Source: Phoronis ovalis
Taxonomy: Eukaryota; Phoronida; Phoronidae
Length of the DNA stretch: 10,380 nucleotides
Assembly: GCA_028565635.1 (NCBI GenBank)
Contig: JAOXYB010064356.1
Coordinates: forward strand, 1 to 10,380
Direction of reading: 5' to 3'
Under the pieces are notes generated by a model. That model was not told where the DNA came from and searched no databases. It saw only the letters and a program-made list of their open reading frames with translations. Position numbers and translations under genes: made by a program. Of the stretch, positions 7,501 through 10,380 are shown piece by piece. Every line of letters begins with the position of its first letter. Position 1 is the stretch's first letter.

Positions 7501-10166
7501 TCCCAAAATTGGCGCAACATAACGTGCACTCTCGGGTACAAACATGGCCGCCAGTCGGCCAGTATTTACCCTGTACCAAATATGAAGATGATCCGACAAA
7601 AACAAAAGCTATTATTGCGAGCTAACATCTCGAGAATAAACATGGCCACCAGTCGGCCATCTTGAACGTGATCCATGTCGAAATTATAGATGATATGCAT
7701 TTTGACCTGCATTTATCCTGTACCAAATATAAAGCTGATCAGATAAAAACTGAAGCAGTTACTGCGCAACAAAAAAAGTGTTACGCGCAACAAAAATTGT
7801 CAAAGACTCGTATCGACATTTGACCTACTTCTCAAGGTCATTTGGCCAATTACACCCACCAACTCATGGCCTACTTGAATCCACCTTCAAATCATCAAGT
7901 CAACGCTTCGTCTTTCCCGAAATGGGCGCAATGTGAGGTGCACTCTCGGGTACAAACATGGCCGCCAATCGGCCATGTTGGAAGTAATCGAGGTCAAAAT
8001 TATATGCTACCTGCGCTTTGACCTGTACTTACCCTGTACCAAATACGAAGATGATCTGACGAAAGCTGAAGCCGTTATAGCGAGACACAGAAAAGGTTAC
8101 ATACGCCACCAACGACGCAGATCCTACGGCTATATGCCCATTCACTATTACATAGTGATGGGCATAAAAACAGCATTCCTAGAAATTACCTGGAGCACCT
8201 TGCATGGGGGATGGGGCAGCAAATGGTGAAGGATAGCCAGGTAGAGGGGGTTGATACTGCACTGCAGCACCGTGAAGTCCTGCCGAGGCTGGGTTCACAC
8301 CAGCTAACATATGCTGTTGTGTTTCCATAAATCTCTCAAGCTTAGTCTATAATAACAATTGGTATGATAAAGGCATTATGACTATTGGACAGGTTAACAT
8401 CATCTATTATACTTACAGTTGCTTTTTTGATTCTTCATTATATACTTTTACCTTTTGTTAAGAAGTACAAATATGTAGAAAATATTAGGCTATAATAGTT
8501 CTTAAATAAATTAGGTCTTTTGATGAAAGCCATTTTTTTACAATTTTTGATACCAGTGGAGTAATGATCTATTACTAAATAAACCTCTATACAGCTACAA
8601 ATCCATTACAGTTAAATGCAAGAAATTAGCACCTAATCTTTTTAATTTTAACATTATTAAGTACATTTTTAAGCTTGATTAAAAAATAGAGTGCAACTGA
8701 AAAGTTTCCAAAGTGCAAATATAAATTTATCACGAGATTTAAAACAACATAAATTATTCACCGATAGCTGTTCAACAACTCGACAGGTTCTCCTCAGTTC
8801 TTCAGCAATTTCCTTGTTTGTCTGAACAAGAGCATTGTTGTCTGTCATAGCCTGCAAAATGGCTTCATGAGATCTAGTTAAAGCCCGTATTTGTGCATCC
8901 AAGCGTTCTGGACTAGGTTTTAAGTGCGACGAATCCTAAACACATATAAAATAAGGACATGACAAGATATTTTTAATGCAGTCAAGTTAGCTGGTTTATA
9001 TATAATTCATAAAGTATATTGAAGTGCTTGTTCAAGTCTCTTAACGAAACAATCATATCCAGTAATATTTTGTTACACAGGCATATATTACACACAATTT
9101 AACCAGAAACATGGACCATTGGAAGCATTGAATAGCCTGCTTCCAAAAAATACTAACAAAGTTAATTAAACACTACCTGCGGTCTTTCAATATGGTAATG
9201 TGAAGTGGATCCATTGAATGTCCTAAAACTGTGCTCCTGTTGGAGGGTTTTCTGTGGAGTACTATAAGCCAAGGGAATTTGTCCTGTTCTAGAGATGTTT
9301 TGTTCTGCCTGTGAACCATCTACAGCATCAACAAAACTGAAAACTGTAAAACAAAGAAATGTGATTCAATTAAAAGCTAAGATTTACCAGTCTTATAATT
9401 AGATCACTTGTAATATGACAGCGGTAACTAACTTTGCGCATAACGATAAGAATTAGTCTGCCAACTGTGACACTTCAGGACATTTCTCACTTTACATGTA
9501 AGAAGCTCAGATGTGTTTTAGGAAAACTTGCTAATTCACATAGAAATCCAATGATTTATCTATACTGCCTATACAGAGTTAATATCAAAGTATCCATCTG
9601 AACTTGGAATATTTCGTTTTCCATGAAAGATCAATGTTACCACAATTTCTAGCACCCTGTCTTATATGCAGAAAAAATTTTGATTCCTGCCCGTCCATTC
9701 AAGACATACAAGGATTTGAAACTTTACTTCACCAGCACATTTTGTCACAACGAATTGTGTTAGAGAGACAAAATTTTAAAGACAACTGCAACAGTGAAAT
9801 ACCCTATGTAATCTATTTATCTTTAATAACAATAGACTATGGAATATTGTTAAATATTTAGCTATTGCAACAGAATTTGGCTTCGGTTGACACTTGTCAA
9901 TCATATGTAATTACTAATAATAAACAAAAAATATTTCAAATCACAATTTTAATAAAGTAATTTCTGAAGAAAGTTTTACATAAAACTGAAAGGTAAATTA
10001 TTTTATATTGTAATATTTTTTAGAATTTACACACATCTGTTACAGTATACATCGGACCCACCAATAATTTAGTGTTCCTTTCTTTCTACTTACTTTCATC
10101 ATTGTCTGCCCTAGAAATTTTCATTTCCACATCTTCAATATCAGAATGTAAAACACTATTTAGAGG
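255..10166 (-). CDS. RANBP2: RanBP2/Nup358-like nucleoporin, 14 internal exons, partial at both ends
   Basis: Joined exons, in gene order: 10166-10094, 9343-9177, 8935-8762, 8346-8190, 5970-5791, 5385-5228, 4901-4757, 4517-4194, 3875-3664, 3478-3311, 2914-2680, 2494-2234, 2066-1938, 1589-255. Every junction keeps the frame. The 1239 codons contain a coiled-coil linker (about 92-150), Pro-rich and acidic linkers (160-459), Ran-binding domain A (460-586), zinc fingers at 630-649 and 713-732, an FG segment (795-984), Ran-binding domain B (1013-1147) and a third zinc finger (1188-1207). Known family role: RanBP2 forms the cytoplasmic filaments of the nuclear pore, binds RanGTP and transport receptors, and in vertebrates is a SUMO E3 ligase. 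The start codon/TPR region and the C-terminal part are outside the window. No in-frame stop or frameshift is seen, so the gene appears intact. Other Ran-binding-domain proteins (RanBP1, Nup50, RanBP3) lack this combination with RanBP2-type fingers. Confidence 0.93.
334..429 (-). other. RanBP2-type zinc finger 3 (domain)
   Basis: W1188 and Cys 1190, 1193, 1204 and 1207 with Asn in the middle fit the zf-RanBP pattern, followed by NTPKPG. It is clearly diverged from fingers 1 and 2 and lies after a Ran-binding domain, not before it. Confidence 0.93.
532..936 (-). other. Ran-binding domain B (RanBD1)
   Basis: About 135 residues in one exon, with TGEEDEE, WKERGTGEIKIL, RREQVLKLCANH, AWCWFAMDYSED and CVRFKT, all at the spacing of the family. 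Against domain A of the same gene, the conserved motifs match well but the loops differ, so this is an old duplication. Confidence 0.96.
1019..1589 (-). other. FG-repeat segment (domain)
   Basis: Irregular FxFG, FG and GFxF motifs are spaced by Ser, Thr, Pro, Lys and Glu-rich sequence over about 190 residues. This is typical of disordered nucleoporin segments that contact import and export receptors. Confidence 0.88.
1590..1937 (-). other. RANBP2 intron, 348 bases, GC-AG type
   Basis: A phase 1 intron beginning GCAAGT and ending CATTTTCTAG. The interior is AT-rich unique sequence with nothing else recognisable. Confidence 0.85.
1938..2066 (-). CDS. RANBP2: RANBP2 exon 13 of window, FG-like linker without finger
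   Basis: A 129-base exon, phase 1 on both sides, residues 752-794. It begins NAPSLTIGAGGFKFGNFPTA, which matches the start of the preceding exon (NAPRVTIGAGGFNF), then ends in a Ser/Thr/Pro stretch SGTPSSTSSPKPGQ. It carries a GGFKFG motif but no zinc finger. The acceptor is TTTTTTTAG; the donor is a GC site, CAAG|GCAAGT (complement of 1932-1937). The nearby GT four bases downstream would give the wrong phase for the next exon. Confidence 0.88.
2234..2494 (-). CDS. RANBP2: RANBP2 exon 12 of window, FG-like linker and zinc finger 2
   Basis: A 261-base exon, phase 1 on both sides, residues 665-751. It starts with the linker NAPRVTIGAGGFNFAPS, has a charged spacer, then the same TEDFSAKFKPKPGSWDC finger as the previous exon (W713; Cys 715, 718, 729, 732), and ends in a Pro-Glu repeat (four GAACCA units in gene orientation) before NLIG. 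The acceptor is TTTAG and the donor is ATAG|GTAAGA. The symmetric 1-1 phase lets the exon be duplicated or skipped without a frameshift, which fits its evident duplication history. Confidence 0.94.
2247..2270. repeat. Coding hexamer microsatellite, four TGGTTC units
   Basis: Four perfect TGGTTC units encode a PEPEPEPE-type tail on the minus strand. The sister exon has only two such units (PEPE), so the tract has expanded or contracted since the duplication. Confidence 0.9.
2280..2357 (-). other. RanBP2-type zinc finger 2 (domain)
   Basis: The W-x-C-x2-C-x3-N-x6-C-x2-C pattern is complete. The core amino-acid sequence is identical to finger 1. Confidence 0.93.
2680..2914 (-). CDS. RANBP2: RANBP2 exon 11 of window, linker and zinc finger 1
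   Basis: A 235-base exon, phase 0 in and phase 1 out, residues 587-664. A charged linker (VEKSKDIVKQGPTGK) and TEDFSAKFKPKPGSWDC lead into a RanBP2-type zinc finger, with W630 and Cys 632, 635, 646 and 649 as ligands (C-x2-C-x10-C-x2-C) and the conserved Asn 638-639. It ends in a short Pro-Glu tail. The acceptor is GCCAACAG and the donor is ATAG|GTATAC. Such fingers in RanBP2 and Nup153 bind Ran, and related ones bind ubiquitin or RNA. The nucleotide sequence is nearly identical to the next exon. Confidence 0.93.
2714..2791 (-). other. RanBP2-type zinc finger 1 (domain)
   Basis: GSWDCEICYVNNPSDKTACL followed by AC gives the Trp, four Cys zinc ligands and Asn of the zf-RanBP family. It differs from finger 2 by no residue within the core; the first difference is just after the core (TTRPG against TTKPG). 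Confidence 0.93.
2915..3310 (-). other. RANBP2 intron, 396 bases
   Basis: A phase 0 intron of AT-rich unique sequence with a GTACTT donor and a TGCCAACAG acceptor. A 68-codon open frame on the plus strand (3028-3234) has low-complexity, Phe/Ile-rich composition and no recognisable similarity, so I do not call it a gene. Confidence 0.78.
3311..3478 (-). CDS. RANBP2: RANBP2 exon 10 of window, C-terminal half of Ran-binding domain A
   Basis: A 168-base exon, phase 0 on both sides, residues 531-586. It begins ICANHNITADLDLQPG, continues DRTWMWCAMDFTE and ends ERFCVRFKTEEIAQKFKQE, the strands and C-terminal helix of a Ran-binding domain. The acceptor is TTTGCTCCAG and the donor is GAG|GTACTT. Together with the preceding exon it makes a full domain of about 127 residues, the usual size. 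No key motif is missing, so it should bind RanGTP (inference from family). Confidence 0.95.
3664..3875 (-). CDS. RANBP2: RANBP2 exon 9 of window, N-terminal half of Ran-binding domain A
   Basis: A 212-base exon, phase 1 in and phase 0 out, residues 460-530. It shows the family signatures in order: PHFEPIIPLPDKV, TGEEDE, ERAKLYRW, QWKERGTGGLKLL and VMRRDQVLK. These form the first strands of the PH-like fold that embraces the Ran C-terminal switch. The acceptor is ATGTTGTAG and the donor is AAG|GTAGAG, placed exactly after VLK. The intron splits the domain, unlike the second copy in the gene. Confidence 0.95.
3876..4193 (-). other. RANBP2 intron, 318 bases
   Basis: A phase 1 intron of AT-rich unique sequence with a GTAAAA donor and a TGTTGTAG acceptor. 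Nothing else is seen in it. Confidence 0.8.
4194..4517 (-). CDS. RANBP2: RANBP2 exon 8 of window, Ser/Thr/Pro linker into first Ran-binding domain
   Basis: A 324-base exon, phase 1 on both sides, encoding 108 residues (352-459). It is a low-complexity linker rich in Ser, Thr, Pro and Gly (GDSNKVPPPNVVLG, then STNTMTASTSAPALPA) with an SP/TP-rich patch GGPLTPKSPGGAE. It ends EHDVSYDG, which runs directly into PHFEPIIPLPD of the next exon. That acidic YDG-PHFEP junction is typical of the start of a RanBP2 Ran-binding domain and confirms the splice. The acceptor is CTATCTTAG and the donor is G|GTAAAA. Confidence 0.9.
4757..4901 (-). CDS. RANBP2: RANBP2 exon 7 of window, basic/Pro-rich linker
   Basis: A 145-base exon, phase 0 in and phase 1 out, encoding residues 304-351. 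It begins VQGKATICYSPQKLITTRPM and continues through Pro-rich PGFFSTPPRPTVPG to PEYFSQ. The acceptor is ATTACTAACAG and the donor is CAAG|GTATAG. No known domain is seen. The exon was found from splice sites plus phase and has good coding character. Confidence 0.83.
4902..5227 (-). other. RANBP2 intron, 326 bases
   Basis: A phase 0 intron of AT-rich unique sequence with a GTTTGT donor and an ATTACTAACAG acceptor (TACTAAC at the acceptor also resembles a branch point). The open frames here run into the neighbouring exon in the wrong frame. Confidence 0.78.
5228..5385 (-). CDS. RANBP2: RANBP2 exon 6 of window, acidic Asp/Glu/Tyr stretch
   Basis: A 158-base exon, phase 1 in and phase 0 out, encoding residues 251-303. 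The middle is strongly acidic and Tyr-rich (DHDENYDYDENEDYERYT, then EEEEEYENKY), followed by QVPDSELVHSWPYGNSTE. The acceptor is TTAATGTAG and the donor is GAG|GTTTGT. It is probably a disordered acidic linker ahead of the first Ran-binding domain; I recognise no specific ligand motif. Confidence 0.87.
5386..5790 (-). other. RANBP2 intron, 405 bases
   Basis: A phase 1 intron of AT-rich unique sequence between the GTGAGT donor and an ATTAATGTAG acceptor. I see no repeat, RNA gene or open frame worth reporting. Confidence 0.8.
5791..5970 (-). CDS. RANBP2: RANBP2 exon 5 of window, Pro/Gly/Gln-rich linker
   Basis: A 180-base exon, phase 1 on both sides. It encodes 60 residues beginning LIAGYGILPGTVPAFQGLPQ and running through Pro, Gln, Val and Gly-rich sequence to STCTQQPAG. 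The acceptor is TGTATTATAG and the donor is G|GTGAGT. It is low complexity and probably disordered; the hydrophobic stretches are broken by Pro and do not form a membrane segment. It continues the Pro-rich tract of the previous exon across the large intron, which supports joining the two. Confidence 0.88.
6531..8100. repeat. Degenerate higher-order tandem repeat in intron
   Basis: Repeat units can be aligned on the anchor TGTCGAAGATTC, found at 6631, 7069, 7371 and, diverged, at 7799. Spacings are 438, 302 and 428 bases. The last unit keeps recognisable similarity for about 302 bases, to about 8100. Long and short units therefore alternate, with a dimer of about 735 bases. Each unit contains TTTGACCTACTTCTCAAGG, CACCCACCAAC, CGTCTTTCCCGAAATGG, a block around ATGGCCGCCAGTCGGCCAT and CCTGTACCAAATATAAAG. 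Long units carry the palindrome block twice. A partial unit precedes the first anchor (6531-6630). By eye, copies are well diverged with several indels, so the array is old. It looks like a non-autonomous repeat family rather than a gene. The strand is not assignable. Confidence 0.88.
8135..8164. repeat. Hairpin at the right end of the intronic repeat
   Basis: TGCCCATTCACTAT (8135-8148) pairs with ATAGTGATGGGCA (8152-8164) around a 3-base loop, with one unpaired base in the left arm. It is followed directly by TAAAAA. A GGGCATAAAA-type end after a hairpin resembles repeat ends I recall from bivalve genomes; that comparison is from memory and unverified. It may mark the true right end of the repeat element. 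Confidence 0.6.
8190..8346 (-). CDS. RANBP2: RANBP2 exon 4 of window, helix end and Pro-rich linker
   Basis: A 157-base exon, phase 0 in and phase 1 out. It encodes the end of the predicted helix (TKLERFMETQQHMLAG) followed by a Pro, Ala and Gln-rich low-complexity stretch (QYQPPLPGYPSPFAAPSPMQ). The acceptor is TTATTATAG and the donor is CCAG|GTAATT. In the gene it is followed by the 2.2 kb repeat-filled intron. The Pro-rich half is probably disordered. Confidence 0.83.
8347..8761 (-). other. RANBP2 intron, 415 bases
   Basis: A phase 0 intron of AT-rich unique sequence with a GTGAAT donor and a TTATTATAG acceptor. I see nothing else in it. Confidence 0.75.
8762..8935 (-). CDS. RANBP2: RANBP2 exon 3 of window, predicted coiled coil
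   Basis: A 174-base exon, phase 0 on both sides, encoding 58 residues (81-138). From RLDAQIRALTRSHEAIL through EIAEELRRTCRVVEQLS the residues show heptad-like spacing of Leu, Ile, Val and Ala with many Glu, Arg and Gln, which predicts a helix that could form a coiled coil and continue into the next exon (TKLERFMETQQHML). The acceptor is GTGTTTAG and the donor is TCG|GTGAAT, which is weak but keeps the frame. Inference: an oligomerisation or spacer helix between the TPR domain and the first Ran-binding domain. Confidence 0.83.
9177..9343 (-). CDS. RANBP2: RANBP2 exon 2 of window, polar linker
   Basis: A 167-base exon, phase 1 in and phase 0 out. It encodes about 56 residues that are polar and rich in Gln, Ser and Thr, beginning FSFVDAVDGSQAEQ and ending HYHIERPQ. 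The acceptor is TTGTTTTACAG and the donor is CAG|GTAGTG. A second AG lies 7 bases into the exon (TTTTCAG), but using it would break the frame with exon 1. It is probably part of the linker following the TPR domain; I recognise no domain. Confidence 0.78.
9344..10093 (-). other. RANBP2 intron, 750 bases
   Basis: A phase 1 intron with a GTAAGT donor and a TTGTTTTACAG acceptor. It is mostly AT-rich unique sequence. It contains a plus-strand open frame of about 93 codons (9583-9861) without a plausible start, discussed under findings. The exons on either side join in phase, so no exon needs to be missing here. Confidence 0.7.
10094..10166 (-). CDS. RANBP2: RANBP2 exon 1 of window, acidic linker
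   Basis: A 73-base exon, phase 0 in and phase 1 out. It encodes about 24 residues starting PLNSVLHSDIEDVEMKISRA. The acceptor is a pyrimidine-rich TTTCTTACAG and the donor is a consensus A|GTAAGT (complement of 10088-10093). No domain is recognised. The exon is supported mainly by its strong splice sites and by phase agreement with the next exon; it is the least certain exon because it is short and has no homology I can name. Confidence 0.68.
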
Positions 10167-10380
10167 CTGTAAGAAATAAAGAAAGAATTAACAATAACAT
10201 ATACAACAAAAATCACTCACAGCCAGCACTTTTTAAAATTATGATACAAATCTAACCTTGAACTAGATAGCCTTTTAGCAAAGGCAGGGTTGCTCATATT
10301 GGTTTTTATGAACGTTACCTGATCTCTAAATCACCTTTCAACATCATTTATGAAATTTTCAGCAAATAATAGAAATTCAT

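Larger units (their letters stand above)
5971..8189 (-). other. Large RANBP2 intron, 2219 bases, repeat-filled
   Basis: This intron has a GT donor at 8189-8188 and a TTATAG acceptor ending at 5971, and is phase 1. About 1.6 kb of it (6531-8100) is a degenerate tandem repeat, described separately. The stretch 5971-6530 is AT-rich single-copy sequence in which I see nothing coding. No long open frame resembles a transposase or reverse transcriptase; the open frames inside the repeat are short and do not recur between repeat copies. Confidence 0.85.

Noticed and set aside
6531-8100. CRISPR-like array
   Set aside because: The units are 300-440 bases and diverged, without constant short repeats and unique spacers, and the context is a eukaryotic intron.
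7933-8229. 98-codon open frame on the plus strand
   Set aside because: It runs through the last repeat unit, the hairpin and into exon 4 on the opposite strand. It is a chance frame.
10254-10380. Possible further exon at the right edge (GATCAG|GTAACG near 10319, or a 6-base micro-exon near 10258)
   Set aside because: No acceptable acceptor with an open frame ending in phase 0 was found, and all longer readings hit stops. I treat the region as intron.

Overview
This is eukaryotic (animal) genomic DNA. It is AT-rich, has no operon structure, and carries one multi-exon gene on the minus strand that enters from the right edge and leaves through the left edge. Fourteen exons can be placed between 10166 and 255. 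All reading phases chain perfectly (3718 coding bases, 1239 full codons), with an AG acceptor on every internal exon and GT donors everywhere except one GC donor. The product is RanBP2/Nup358, the giant cytoplasmic-filament nucleoporin. It is identified by two Ran-binding domains, three RanBP2-type zinc fingers and a phenylalanine/glycine (FG) rich segment. The N-terminal TPR region would lie beyond the right edge. Any further Ran-binding domains, SUMO-ligase segment or cyclophilin domain would lie beyond the left edge. Residue numbers below count from the first codon of the 10166 exon.

Layout in gene order (right to left): four short exons (10166-8190) encode a polar linker and a predicted coiled coil. 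A 2.2 kb intron (8189-5971) is largely filled by a degenerate tandem repeat. Four exons (5970-4194) encode Pro/Gln-rich, acidic and Ser/Thr-rich linkers. Two exons (3875-3311) encode the first Ran-binding domain. Two exons (2914-2234) each carry a nearly identical zinc finger. One short exon (2066-1938) carries only an FG-like linker. One 1335-base exon (1589-255) carries FG motifs, the second Ran-binding domain and a third zinc finger. A minisatellite sits in the intron at the left edge.

The parts fit the known role of RanBP2: the FG segment docks import and export receptors, the Ran-binding domains hold RanGTP, and the zinc fingers bind Ran or other partners, all on the cytoplasmic face of the nuclear pore. 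The organism looks like a marine invertebrate, and I favour a bivalve mollusc. That rests on the intronic repeat (a GGGCATAAAA-type end after a hairpin, TTTGACCT / AAGGTCA blocks, ATGGCCGCCAGTCGGCCAT blocks), which resembles repeats I recall from bivalve genomes. This is inference only.

I see no new molecular system. The items most worth a second look are: a GC-AG intron proven by phase; a recent zinc-finger exon duplication that also copied an intron end; a zinc finger placed after the second Ran-binding domain; and the higher-order intronic repeat with a palindrome, microhomology deletions and a recurring nuclear-receptor half-site.
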